64,000 nucleotides of DNA from Leptidea sinapis (lineage: Eukaryota; Arthropoda; Insecta; Lepidoptera; Pieridae): positions 13,224,001 through 13,288,000 of the forward strand of contig NC_066276.1 in assembly GCF_905404315.1 (NCBI RefSeq). Direction: 5' to 3'. Both the position numbers and the translations under genes were made by a program. Numbering within the stretch: the first letter of the stretch is position 1; each line of letters begins with the position of its first letter. Positions 10,736-22,768 of this stretch are shown here, piece after piece. The notes under the pieces were generated by a model, which was given only the letters and a program-made list of their open reading frames with translations, searched no databases and was not told the origin of the DNA.

Positions 10736-11186
10736 ATGTGCCGATATGTACTGCGAGCACTGCACAGTGCTATCACTGTAGAAAAATTCGTTCCGTTATG
10801 GACTGCCAGTATAATGCCGCAGTATCCTAGGGAAATATATGACGTCATAAATCGCCGCCATATTCTACTGTGAGCACTGGCGTTTTCGAGATACTCGCAG
10901 TACTTTGATCACGTGATCAGACAAAACCACTCGAGTGCCTAACGTTTTATAAACAATACCTACAGTTTAATCCCAAATATTTTTAATTGTACAACAGTTA
11001 TTTTTTAATGAACTAGAAAACTCTAATACACTCATTTGAATACTGCGTCAAAAAATGCGGCTGACAGTATACGGGACTGCGTTCTATTTTAAATAGTAAC
11101 CAGTATAACTGGCTATAAAGGAACGGCTGCACAGTATACTAAATTGACGTCACATTGTACAGTGGTCGCAGTGCATATCGGAACAT
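10736..11186. mobile_element. 451-bp non-coding TIR element
   Basis: The left end ATGTGCCGATATGTACTGCG matches the reverse complement of the right end ATGTTCCGATATGCACTGCG and continues with GASCACTGYACA, giving a TIR of about 30 bp. The interior lacks coding capacity and has TGACGTCA-like motifs near each side. It is a MITE-type element. Confidence 0.7.
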
Positions 11187-11529
11187 ACGCAATAATAGTC
11201 TTATATCAAATAAAAAAAAAGTTAAATAGTTGCCAATTATCTAATTATATGTCATATTTAATTTGTTAAAGTTATAATTGAAATGCGCCACAATTTGCAA
11301 TGTAACGCTTCTGAAATAAAAATCCTTTCTATACTACAAGTATTAAGACGCGGTGAATTTTTTTATTGTTTGTGCATAAGGTGTGCATCGATTTAAGTGT
11401 ATTATGCAAATAGAAACAGTTATAATTGTAATGTTATTTCGTATATGTAATATATTTGGTAATCTTAAATAATAATCGAAATTCGACCTTATGTTTTATT
11501 ACGTCACATAGCCGTAATTCAGTCCGGAG

Positions 11530-11845
11530 AGTTTTTTTTATGAAAATACGGGACGATACGAGCATAAAAATCAGCTGATGGTAATTGATACGCCCTGCCC
11601 ATTACAATGCAGTGCCGCTCAGGATTCTTGAAAAGCCCATAAATTCTGAGCGGCACTACAATTGCGCTCGTCACCTTGAGACATAAGATGTTAAGTCTCA
11701 ATTGCCCAGTAATTTCACTAGCTACGGCACCCTTCAAACCGAAACACAGTAATGCTTACACATTACTGCTTCACGGCATAAATAGGCAACGTTGTGATAC
11801 CCATAATCTAGCCGGCATCCTGTGCAAAAGAGCCTCCCACTGGTA
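11530..11845 (+). mobile_element. Hairpin repeat family C, copy 1
   Basis: Contains ATGAAAATACGGGACGATAC, a pair of arms AGTGCCGCTCAGGATT / AATTCTGAGCGGCACT, CCTTGAGACATAAGATGTTA, CACATTACTGCTTCACGGCA and ATAATCTAGCCGGCATCC. The same series recurs at 13019, 52578, 61248 and 63550. No frame of note; this is probably a non-autonomous element. Confidence 0.8.
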
Positions 11846-12145
11846 AAAGAATGCGTTAATCTATTTTTTTTTGGCGTCAGGCCCAGGAAATGAATAAAAT
11901 TTACCAGCTTCTGCTGTCCTGTCATTTTCAATAAGGTGATTATTGGATTTACATTACATATTAAATAATTGTCAACAGTATTCAGCATAGGTGACAGCAC
12001 ACGCTTGACTAAAATGCTAATTATGTAAATCATATTAGGCAACAGCGGAATATCTAACATCATCCCACCATCGGGCGGGTCTAGATTATGGTTAATAATA
12101 ATAAGCCATTTTATTCCGAAACTATGTACATACAATAATTTTTAA

Positions 12146-13018
12146 ATCAAATTTACAATATACCTCTAATTTCGGCGTGCCTCCTTAGCATAGGCCTTCT
12201 CTAAAGTTTTTCATTGTTTCCTATCTCGCGTGGCTCTCCTCCAGTTAGGACCTGCTGTTAACATCTGGTTAACTGCCTACCTCGGCTTCGCTTGCCATCC
12301 CTTGGATACCATTCGGTCACTGCCTGGCTCCATTTTCTTTTTTCTCATTTTATTTTCATTGTCTCACATCAATTGCCCAATTTCCAGTAAGTCGGTGACT
12401 TTCATTTTTCCATTTCATTGTAGAACAATGTTTCTTACTCTATCATGATTATTTTGTAACAATAACAATGGCATAGTAATAACGTATCAGATGTATGTTT
12501 TTGTAGAGTGAAAAAAAAAGAGATTTGGGATAGTTGTTCTTCTGTCTCAGAGCAGCATTTGCTACCGAAGCGGTGGTAGTATTTTTATACATTAAAAAGT
12601 GTCTAAAGGAAACAATTTTGAAATGATGTGCTCATAATGCCTTTTTGCCAAAATAGTCTTTACAAGAAATCACCTAATAGTTTTTAAAACACAAAATAAG
12701 TAATAGTTCTACCGAACCGAAAGATCACTTCAAAAGTCAAGTAATATTGCCAACTCTTACAACGAAATTGAATTTTGTCGTGTGATTTGAGCGTCGACAT
12801 TCCGTTGAAAACTCCTGGATCGTAGTAGCAGGCTGATATATAGATAACATTTGGTTAATTTCACACAACTATCAATTCATATAAATACCTTTATTACCAA
12901 TAAGGATTTCATTCTTACGTACTTATGAATACAGAACTTACCTAAACAGCGCAGTAACACAGGCCTGATATATCCTAGGGTTTGTTGTAGATACGACATT
13001 TTTTGTTTAATGATGCTA
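12146..13018. other. Intronic stretch with old LINE-like fragments
   Basis: At 12190-12320 the phrases CTATCTCGCGTGGCTCTCCT and CAGTTAGGACCTGCTGTTAA resemble a lepidopteran LINE 3' region, and 12545-12580 has GCTACCGAAGCGGTGGTAGT, the inverse of a phrase at 49080. No exon or gene seen. Confidence 0.4.
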
Positions 13019-13325
13019 ATTTACCAGTGGCTCCTTCGCACCGGATGCCGGCTAGATTATGGGTACCACAACGTTGCCTATTTATGCCGTGAAGCAGTAA
13101 TGTGTAAGCATTACTGTGTTTCGGACTGAAGGGCGCCGCAGCTAGTGAAATTACTGGGCAAATGAGACTTACCATCTTATGTCTCAAGGTGACGAGCGCA
13201 GTTATAGTGCCGGTCAGAAATTTTGTGTTTGTCAAGAATCCTGAGCGGCACTGAATTGTGCAGGGAGTATCAATTACCATCAGCTGAACGTTCTACTCGT
13301 CTCATCCCTTACTGTCATAAAAATA
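13019..13325 (-). mobile_element. Hairpin repeat family C, copy 2
   Basis: Inverted copy of the family at 11530, with CCGGCTAGATTATGGGTACC, TGCCGTGAAGCAGTAATGTG, GAGACTTACCATCTTATGTC and both hairpin arms (AGTGCCGGTCAG / CTGAGCGGCACT). It ends with a CTCATCCCTTA...CATAAAA border. It lies 85 bp upstream of adaptin exon g. Confidence 0.8.
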
Positions 13326-13410
13326 AATTAATGTCACTGTTGTGGAATCACCGGAACGTATTTAAATACTTTATCTTGTCTCCCTGGTCTTAAGGTACAT
13401 TTGTGTGCAG

Positions 13411-13528
13411 GTCTTGAGGTGTGGGGCACATTCAGCCGGCAGAACGGGCAGCCTCGCATGGAGATGACGTTCACCAACAAGGCAATGCAGCCAATGACCG
13501 GCTTCGCGATACAACTCAACAAGAACAG
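13411..13528 (+). CDS. AP-1-2beta: AP-1-2beta exon g (ear, N-terminal sandwich)
   Basis: The exon follows TGTGCAG and starts with the second and third bases of a Gly codon. It encodes LEVWGTFSRQNGQPRMEM then TFTNKAMQPMTGFAIQLNKN, the immunoglobulin-like beta-sandwich of the appendage. It ends AACAG|GTGTGT in phase 2. The ear recruits endocytic accessory proteins. The intron that follows is 11.2 kb and filled with transposable elements. Confidence 0.95.
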
Positions 13529-14289
13529 GTGTGTATAACCCAACACGTACTAATATATAGAAAAAAATCTCTAAATCTTTTATCTACATATGCCAAGGTT
13601 ATACAAACTTGCCTGGCTTCTTCGTCTAGCAACAAAACTTTGGCCCTTGCTCTCTTGTGGTACTATCGACCTGGCCCGTTATTACCTCGACCTGACCTTG
13701 GAATGTTCCATGTACGCCCAGGTCGACCTTTCCTAATATAATTATTACCTTAAAGTGTATATAAATAATCTTCAACAATTTTGTTAAACTTGAGTTTTGA
13801 ACAAGCATGAAACCCATCGGCTACCATAAATCATCAGCAAATAATTACAACTTTTTTGATGTGACACATCTATAGCCGCACGTAAAACCGATTTCTGGCG
13901 TGGCGACGCATGCCGTGGCGACGCGTCGCCTTGTCACAGTAATACCGTCCTCAGAGGCAACATCGAATATAACTATTACCGAAGTCACTGATTAAACGAA
14001 TTAAGTAGTCACGATTTGAAATAAATTCGTAAATTTTTGTATTTAATGAAAATAAATGTTTATTCAATAAATAGTCATCGTTATCTGGAAAAAAATCGTA
14101 ATATTTTATTTGATCATTATGACATATTTAGTTCCTATCACAATATGTTCTTTTCTGCATATTACTTTTACAAAATAATGTCGATGTTTCACATCTGCCA
14201 GGCGTCCCGTGACGGCTCACATTTTTTTGATTGGAACAAAACCAATTAGAGATAACATTAAACATAAGTGTATTTAAACAATATGTTAT

Positions 14290-14490
14290 GTTTTTAAAGT
14301 GATAACCCTCACTTCTAGGATTAATACACAAATAAAATTTGAAAAACAAAATTTTATAAACGATGCGGGACTCGAACCCACGATCTCCGGCGTTCAGATG
14401 AAGTCACAACCTGAGAGTTGAACAAAGCAAACAAGATTTTATAACGAGGGTAAACTCGAACGGTTAGCTCAGTTGGTTAGAGCGAGGTTA
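14290..14490. mobile_element. tRNA-like dyad repeat, truncated copy
   Basis: Left part GATGCGGGACTCGAACCCAC is an antisense B-box/T-arm. The right part AACGGTTAGCTCAGTTGGTT is a sense tRNA A-box start cut off at AGAGCG, where the next LINE begins. The flank TGATAACCCTCACTTCTAGG matches the end of the longer copy at 62090-62455. Confidence 0.6.
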
Positions 14491-16840
14491 GGTTGAGACT
14501 TTGAAGAAGTTTTAGAATTATTTGATATATGGGCAAAAAAAAAATATGAACAAATGACAAAGCTTTATCCCATTTTAGATGGTATAAAAACTAGTAACAC
14601 AAATATTGAGTCATCAGTTGCTTTTCTTGCAAAGCAGAATGATGACTTAATAAAGACGATTGAGAACTTGGAGCAAAAACTAAAAATTAAAGATCAACAA
14701 ATTATTATACTTGAAAATAAAATAGAAGATATGATGCGAATGAATCGTAATAAGAGTCTAGAAATAAAAAATGTTCCATTGAATACCAAAGAAGGACTTA
14801 TCAAAATACTCGAAAATCTGACTCAAGAAATGAAACTTAAAACTAAAAGGTCAGACATGGTGGACATTTTTAAGATTAAGTCAAATAATGGAAAAAAAAT
14901 CTATTGTTGTAGAGTTTACAACAGTATAAGCGAAAGAAAACATATTGAGATCAGTGAAAAACTACAATAAAAAGAACAAAAATAATAAGCTATGTGCCAA
15001 AAATCTTGGAATTTCAACTAATACAGATACACCTATCTTTGTATCAGAGCATTTGACCCAAAATGCATCGAGACTATTTTGTTTAGCTAGAGATCTGAAA
15101 CGATTGAAGAATTACAAATACTGCTGGAATTCATTCGGCCGAGTATATTTGCGGAGAGAAGATTTTTATAATAAGCTTCCTGAAAACATAATGGAAATGT
15201 CCCTCAACAAGTTCAAAGCCTATATTAAACATAAACTTATGGAAAAATCGTATTACAATTTAAAGGACAAGAATTATTATAAGATTATTTAGATGATAAG
15301 AATACCCATGCTGTATGAATTGCTCTAAAAGATTTGAGCTTTAGTTACTCTTAATTAAATATAATAGTATTTATAATTATGAATAATTTTTGAAAAATTG
15401 ATAATTTATAAAAAAAGCCAAATGGTAAAATTTTAAGTAGAGGTGTTTAGTGAGTGTTGTTGAATATATTTTAGATGAACATTCTTGTTTTTTGTTATTT
15501 GGTTGAGTTCTTGTGACATTTTTCATCATGCTCGCTTAAATGTCACTGCTTGTGGCGGCGACGTGGGACGGGTCGTTCCCTTCCCTAAAATATGGTCGAG
15601 GGAGGCGATGGCTGGCCCATGCGTCATGCTCGTGAACGGGCGCTGCTTGCGGTGGCAGGATGATCCTGTGGCCGGAAACTCTAACTCATGCTTTTAAAAT
15701 TAAAAATTATATTTTTTATAATTGCTAATGAAATGGTTGCTAAATACCTTTATTTATTTACGGTGTGTGTGGATTGATGCATCTACTGTACCATGGCCTA
15801 GTATTATTGTTGATACAGTAGTAGTCGGCCGTGATTGTACTCAATAGCTCTTGTTTTTATATATTAATTTACATTTTTTTTGAGTATTTGTAGTTTGAGT
15901 ATTATTGCTGCATCACTTTACATATATTGTAACTGAAATGATTTGTGAGTGATTGCCACAAAGAGTTTCTTGCCACTTCTTATTAAAGCTCAACCCTCAA
16001 AGGAGGTGGATATAAAAAGAAAAGTCATTTCCTTGACCTGCCTGAATAAGGTGATTTTGATTAGATTACCCTAAAGGATTGAACTTTTGATTACTGTTAG
16101 TAAAATATAATATTAATTACGAGTTTAAGCAGAATTGTCAAATTGTAAGTAGAGGTATTTGGTGAGTTACATTATACGTAAATTAGGATTATTTTATTGT
16201 TGTTTGCTGAGTTCTCGTAACAGGTTTCATCATGCTCGCTTAAATATCACTGCTGGTGGCGGCGACATGGGACGGGTCGTCCCCTTCCCTAAAATATGGT
16301 TGAGGGAGGCGATGGCTGGCTCATGCGTCATGCTCGTGAGCGGGCGCTGCGTGTGGTGGCGGGATGATCCTGTTGCCGGGGACTCGGTTTCAGATTCCTA
16401 AAAGTTATTGTGTATATATATATATATGTATGGATATATACATGTTTATTTATTTATAAACGCTTATAAAATGCTCACAGAATACCTTTATTGATTTATG
16501 GTGTATGTGGATGATGCAGCTACTGTACTCAATAACTTTTGTATTAATTTACATTTACTTATTTGACTTACTCGTGTAAGACATTGACTATTTGACGTTT
16601 GAGTGTGTTTGTTGCATCATTTTACATTTTACATATTATATTGTAATTGAAATGATCTGTAAATCTTGATATAAAGGAGTGGCAATGAGTTTCTTGCTAC
16701 TTCTTATCATCATTAGCTCAACCCTTTACGAAGTAGCGGTAGATTCAATAAGAAAAATATTTAATTTTTTTATAATATCATAAGTGTCATTTCCGTGACC
16801 TACGTGAATAAACTGATTTTGATTTGATTTGATTTGAAAA
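14491..16840 (+). mobile_element. LINE deletion derivative with duplicated 3' UTR
   Basis: The element has an ORF1 of the FP-like (coiled-coil, nucleic-acid binding) type, is then joined directly to the last about 40 residues of the reverse transcriptase ORF, and ends in two diverged tandem copies of a 3' UTR (about 15297-16068 and 16069-16837). Each has CATCATGCTCGCTTAAAT and a GC-rich block with GTGGCGGCGAC. The last copy ends TGATTTTGATTTGATTTG, a typical LINE tail. Endonuclease and most of the RT are missing. Confidence 0.75.
14554..15292 (+). pseudogene. LINE ORF1 (FP-like) fused to RT C-terminus, frameshifted
   Basis: The first frame (14554-14970) has a coiled coil (IENLEQKLKIKDQQIIILEN) and EIKNVPLNTKEGL with a KTKRSDMVDIFKI segment, as in the FP25K-like domain of LINE ORF1 proteins. 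It shifts near 14945-14970 to a second frame with KLCAKNLGISTNTDTPIFVS, EHLTQNASRLFCLARDLKR and WNSFGRVYLRRED. It then runs without a gap into FYNKLPENIMEMSLNKFKAY, the usual last part of a LINE reverse transcriptase. The fusion point near RRED/FYNK marks an internal deletion of several kilobases. Confidence 0.75.
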
Positions 16841-17244
16841 AGACAGTTCACCTATTATTATGGTGACGGGTGAAAACCAAATTATTAAACTAAGAAACCA
16901 ATGACTAAACTTAGGTAAAAATATTTTTATTTTAACTAAAATAATTTATTTATATATTTTATCAATATTATATTTTTGCAATTATTATATCAACATATTG
17001 TTCAAGGCCAACTACACACACTCATTTATATCAATAATTATAATATTAATTATCTACCAAACACATAATAACGGGTCATTACTTAAAACATGAAAATGGA
17101 ATTTTAGCGATTCATAAAATATATTGTAATGGATAATACAAACACGTTTTGCATGAATTAGACAATCTCACTAATATAATTACACATCAGGTTCAATTGA
17201 TACATTTCATAAAAAACGCTTTTAAAAAAAGTCCCTGCATTTAT

Positions 17245-17830
17245 ATTAGTAAATCAAAATATTCGCAGTATTCATAAAAACTCTAACTTAGATGACTTAG
17301 ACATTAATAATAGTTTGCTAAACATAAACATTGATGTGATCATTCTAAATGAATGCCGAATATAAACCTTGATAAACCCCTCCCCCAAAAAAGTAATTAT
17401 GTGACTTACAGTACCACAAATAAAATTAATCAAAATGATGGAGATGTCGTATTTATAAAAAGAAAATTTAAAGTCAAAGAAATAAAAATAGAAGGTGCTT
17501 CATGTCTTTTTACAGATGGTTTTACTCGGCTTAAGCTAATATGTATATATCGTCCTCCTTCGGGAAATGCAGAAATGTTTGTGAAGTCCATTGAAAAATA
17601 TTTAGACCACCCTTATCTTAATAATAACACATTAATAACCGGATATATTAATATAAACATAATAGATGGAAATAATGATTACACTCGGACTCATCTTGAA
17701 ATGCTAGCTGCACATAACTTACTACCAGGTCATAAATTTGACACACGTATAAATAGTTGTATAGATCATGTAATGACAAAAAAGATAATACTAAATTCAC
17801 AACTTATCTTGGGGTATTAGATACTACTGT
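17245..17830 (+). pseudogene. LINE endonuclease (APE type) remnant
   Basis: Conserved blocks of apurinic-like LINE endonucleases are visible in order: QNIRSIHKNSNL near 17255, LNECR near 17345, LICIYRPPSG near 17540, TGYININII near 17640 (usually GDxN, with the Asp replaced) and SCIDHV near 17757. A frame change falls after about 17345 and another near 17800. Confidence 0.8.
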
Positions 17831-18373
17831 AACCGACCACAAAATGACGGCAGTATATTTGTACCACACAACTATATCCAGTCAACCTCCAAAAACAAAA
17901 GAGGTTACAAATTACAAGGGTGCAGTAGATACATTACAAGCCAATTATGATTCTAACTTCTTAAATGAAGAAGATCCCAACACACTTACCACGAAAATAA
18001 TAACCTTGATAGTAGATTCACTTAATATAAATATTAAAACTGTAAAAATACCCTCCAATAAAAGAATAATTAAACCTTGGCTAACTCGTGGTCTTTTTAA
18101 ATGTATAAAAAATAGAAATCTTCTGCAATACAAACTTAAAAATGATGACACTAATAAATATTAAGACTAACATATAAGAGGTACCGAAATTATTGTAATA
18201 ACTTAATTAAAAAACGGAAAAATACTCATGAAAGACAATTACTTGAAAAATCAAAGACAAATAACAAATCATTATGGAAATGTTTAAAAAGTATTACAAA
18301 TTTAAATAATACAAAAAGTAAAAATATAGAACTTATTAATATAAAACCGACAGCCATCGAATCAGCATATTAC

Positions 18374-20048
18374 GTGAATAACCACTTCAGAAATGTGGGT
18401 AAATTACTTGCTGAAGATATACCTGTAACTGATAATCATTCAACTTCCGCATATTTTAAACATCTTTCATCACAGATAAATAGCATTGGCATAATAGAAC
18501 CTGATCCACTTGAGATAGAAAGTATTATTAATAACCTTAAATTTGAATTTGCCACTGGATACGACAATATCCCTGCAATTTTTTTTAAATCAGCTAAATC
18601 CGTTTTGATCCCAATTATTACACACCTAAGCAAGATCTCTTTACAACAAGGAGTATTTCCATGTGAATTGAATAAATCAATAATACATCCAGTGCACAAA
18701 AGTGGGCCTAAAGACGATGTAAACAATTACCGCCCAATTTCTGTTCTTTCAACTATATGTAAAATACTAGAGAAAATTATTATCAAACGTTTACTAAAAT
18801 ATTATGAAACGTATAACATACTCTCACCATCTCAGTATGGCTTTCGTAAAGGTGTAAGCACTGAAAACGCTATACAAGACTTAACTCAGAATATTACAAA
18901 TTAACTTGATAATAGAAACAAAGCTCTATGTACTTTCCTCGATTAAAAAAATGCATTTGACACCATCTCAGTCCCCGTCCTCTTGAAAAAACTTGAAAAT
19001 ATAGGTATAAGGGGAACTTTTTTAAGTTTAATAACGGATTATCTACAAAATCGCACACAAAACGAAAATTAGTGATGATATAATTAGCTCTGATGCACCT
19101 ATGCTGCAATTTGGAATACCGCAGGGAAGTGTATTAGGGACTTTATTTTTAATATACATAAATGATTTATCTAACTTTAAATTAAAAAATGGAAGGGTAT
19201 TTTCCTACGCTGACGACACCGCGTTACTCTTTCATGGAAGAAGTTGGGCAGAAGTATTTTCCACAGCCGAGTTGGGATTAAACTCTGTGCTTAAATGGTT
19301 ACAATTAAATCTCTTTATCTCTTAATTTAACTAAAACAAAATATATTACTTTTGCCATTCGTAATTCTACACAGCCTAATAAGAGCATGATATTAACTGC
19401 TCACTGTTGCAACTTAATAAGTCATATTAATTGTAAATGTTCTCAAATAGAAAGAGTAAATACCACAAAGTACTTGGGTGTGATTATTGATCAAAATTTG
19501 TCATGGTATCCCCAGTTAGAACTTGTTGCTAACGGATGGATATTTAAACGCCTGTGAAATGTATGTAATAGAGCGCTGCTAACTTATATTTATAACACTC
19601 TAGTTGAATCCGTTCTCCTATACTGTATAAGTGTATGGGTGGTACCTTTAAAACAAAATTTCTACATATTGAACGTGCACAACGAATAATAATAAAAATC
19701 ATATATTCCAAAAGTAAATTCTATAATACTAGCAAACTTTACCATGAAACATTACTACTTACAGTCCGTCAGTTATATATTCTGCAATGTATATTAAAAA
19801 TTCAGAAACATAGAATCATTGACTCTTCCATTACTTTGAAAAGAAACCCCTATACGGTCCTAAAACACAAAATCGTAAGAACAGAATTTGCCTCAAAGCA
19901 ATTTGTCGCTCAATCCACCAATATGTATAATAAAATTAACAGATCCCTTAATATTTATTCACTTACATTTAGGGAATGTAAAATTAATGTTATTAAATGG
20001 CTAAAAACACTCAACTATGAAGATACGGAAAAAATACTTAAAAATTAA
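18374..20048 (+). pseudogene. LINE reverse transcriptase remnant
   Basis: Frame 18374-18904 has ATGYDNIPAIFFKSA, NYRPISVLSTICKILEKII and SPSQYGFRKGVSTENA (RT blocks 1-3). After a stop and frame changes, 19101-19325 has FGIPQGSVLGTLFLIYINDL and the catalytic FSYADDTALLFHGR. 19635-20048 holds the C-terminal domain with ERAQRIIIKIIYSKSKF. All key motifs survive but the frame is broken at least three times. Confidence 0.85.
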
Positions 20049-20898
20049 TTAGTTTAAAAATTTGTAAACGGTTTCTAATTTTAAGATATTATTAAAAAAA
20101 ATTGTATTATTATAAAACATAAAAATTAAAGATTTACAGCCCGTTCACAAAATTTGCTCCTATGTATAAATTTATTTATCTACTTATAGTACCGTATATA
20201 TATATTTTCGTAGGTTTAATATAATATATATATTGTTAAGATGTTATATTTATGTAAGTTCCTATGTTTACGTGCATATATGTGTGTGTGTGTATCATAA
20301 TATGTTTCAAAATCAGTAATAATAAGTAACTACAATGTTTGATATGTTGTACATTTTAACTATAATCTTTATTTATATCAAAAAAAAATGTTTGTACATG
20401 ATCCTAACTCCCATGTTTATGTGGTCGTCCGGCTGCGTACCTGCGGCTAGCATGATGCTAATATAACTTGATCCACATTGAAATTAATGACTTATTTCGC
20501 GTGCGATCGCCCGGGCCGCCAGGCCGACTAGATAACTGGTTTTGTTTGTTTATATTCCAATACACTAGAGACAATAACTTCCTTACTTTTAGTTTTTAAT
20601 ATTGTTTTGTATAACTTGCAATGAGCGATTCTCTCCTAACACAGATTATCTAAATCTACCAGGAGTTTCATATGTGATTGTAAATGACTGTGTACAAAGA
20701 AAGAAATTTTGAATATTGAATTTGATTTGAATTAATATGTTGACGTTTACGTAACAGCGAGCAGAGTTTGTATTTTATAGACTAGCTGAACCAGCAAACG
20801 TTCTATTGCCAATTAAAGTATGTAATGAAAAAAAATCAATAATTACATTTTTTTGGGTATAAAAAATAGATGCAACCGATTCTCACACCTACCAAATA

Positions 20899-22747
20899 TG
20901 ACGATGCTAGAACCATAACCAACGAGTGATCTAAGTGACATATTTTGGCAAAAATGGTTCTTTTACACAATTGCAAGGAAAAATTATAATTCTTTCAGTC
21001 CATACTGATCTACGTGCTTCCCAGTATATTTTCCTTGAGAAATCACAACATCTCACTCAGAATCAAAAAAATCTGTTTCTGGAATAGCGGAAAGAGATAA
21101 GAGAGATAAACATGTACCTTGTAAAAAGCTGTCTGATGAAAAGTTGAACTGGATTAAAGACCACATTAATAGTTTTCCGAAATTTGTGTGTCACTATGGA
21201 GAAAGACGATCAACACGAAAATATTTGCGCCCGGATCTTTCAATGAACAAAATGTATGAACTTTTTAAAGCAAAATGCGAGTCAGAAGGAAAACCAATAT
21301 TGAAAAAGAGTGCCTACGTCAAAGTATTTACAACCGAGTTTAATTTACATTTTTATATCCCTGAGGCAGATACTTGTAAAACCTGTGATATGCTCGAGAT
21401 ATCAATAAAGGCGGAAGAAGATATAGAAACATGCCTAGCTAAAAGGGTACAAAAAGATCAGCATATTAAACTTGCAGGCGAAGTAAGAAACATATTAAAC
21501 GACTGTAAAGGTAAAGTCAAAACTGATGAATCATTATTAGTAGCTACTTTTGATCTGGAACGAACCCTGCCTCTTCCTTATTTAAATACTGGTGAGTTCT
21601 ATTATTTAAGACAACTGCAAATGCTAAACTTTGGTATCCATGCTTATACTAAGGAAGGAGAAAAAGTTCTCATGAATATGTGGCCAGAACATTGTGGGAC
21701 CAGAGGCTCGCAAGAAATTATGTCGTCACTTCACTACTTTCTAGAAGATTCCGTGCCGGACACTGTCAAATCATTGTGTTTTTTTAGCGACTGTTGCTCC
21801 GGTCAAAACATAAACTGGAATGTTTCACACTTTATGATGTTTCTGGTTAATAAATCGCTATATCTAAAAACTATCACCATGCATTATCTCGTCAGTGGCC
21901 ATACTTACCTGCCCAACGACACTGACTTCTCTTTAAGTCGGGAACTAAAAAAGAAGACTGATATCTATACACCAGAATATTGGATGAAGCTCGTCCGAGA
22001 CTGCAGAAAACAAAAACCTTTTACTGTGCGAGATATGAAAAATAAGTTTCTAGATTTTGTAAGCCTCGCAACACTATTCAAAGATTATCGGGTTGTATTA
22101 AGAGAAGGCGCAAAAATTTCTAAGATAAAAAGTTCAAGATAGAAAGTTTTGTAAAGGTTCAAGTATACTTAGTTACAATGATGACTACACGGAAACATAT
22201 GAAACGGTTGATTTGAAACCAAATGATATGGATTCTGAAACTTTCTTTTGTAACCTAAAGAATTATATACCAGAAAAAGCCCCTGAAACTAGATTGATAT
22301 CGTATAAAAAAATGCAAGATATAAGAAAAACTCTAAAATTTGTACCTCCTATCCATCATTAATTTTACTTGACAATACCACATGTTCCTAGAAGAGGCGG
22401 CAATCAGAAAGCGCAAGATGATAATTTTTTGCCGGCTGTATTTGGTGATGATTAATGTGATTTTTCTTACAATATCAAAGTGAAAACTTTACACTATTAT
22501 TACATTTTTTTAACTGCCATAGTGATCTAAGTGTTTTTTTTTGTAAAACTAAGAATATTAGTTTTAATAAATAACTCATACTGATAAAAATTGTTATTTT
22601 TTTATTTAAAACTCATTAGAATTACATATAACTAAAAAATAATAATAAAAAGCTCATAGATTTCCAATAATAACGCGTAACGCATTTCTTTAATTTTCTC
22701 AGAAAAATACTATTGTGCCCTAGATCACTCTGGTTCCAGCGTCGTTA
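20899..22747 (+). mobile_element. TIR-flanked DNA element encoding an uncharacterised protein
   Basis: The left end ACGATGCTAGAACCA, then GAGTGATCTAAGTGACA, matches the reverse complement of the right end ACGACGCTGGAACCA, then GAGTGATCTAGGGCACA. The only difference in layout is 8 extra bases (TAACCAAC) on the left. The one long frame between them is the protein described next. This suggests a DNA transposon whose transposase is that protein. A target-site duplication could not be settled (TAT-rich on both sides). Confidence 0.6.
21060..22362 (+). pseudogene. Candidate transposase of an uncharacterised insect family (DUF7869-like), one frameshift
   Basis: The frame is open from about 21060 (ERDKRDKHVPCKKLSDEK), through INSFPKFVCHYGERRSTRKY, to a TAG at 22140-22142. 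It resumes in the +1 frame (RKFCKGSSILSYNDDYTE) to TAA at 22362. Motifs are a TCKTCD zinc-like pair, ATFDLERTLPLP, GTRGSQEIMSSL, CFFSDCCSGQN and VSGHTYLPNDTDFS. Conserved acidic residues in FDL, FSD and NDTD have the spacing expected of an RNase-H fold nuclease, but I infer this. I recognise relatives as uncharacterised proteins common in insects; the family name is from memory. The single indel suggests recent death. Confidence 0.6.
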
Positions 22748-22768
22748 TATATCCTACTACAATTACTA

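Larger units (their letters stand above)
16850..20738 (+). mobile_element. Near full-length decayed LINE (CR1/Jockey group)
   Basis: In order: endonuclease remnant, reverse transcriptase, C-terminal region and a 3' UTR ending GAATTTGATTTGAATT. The 3' UTR has a GC-rich island (GTGGTCGTCCGGCTGCGTAC). It directly follows another LINE copy at 16840. Several frameshifts and stops make it inactive. It sits sense to AP-1-2beta in the intron 13529-24706. Confidence 0.85.

Noticed and set aside
11734..12135. 133-codon - strand frame as a host gene
   Set aside because: Its start overlaps repeat family C, it matches no domain I know, and it has no splice context.
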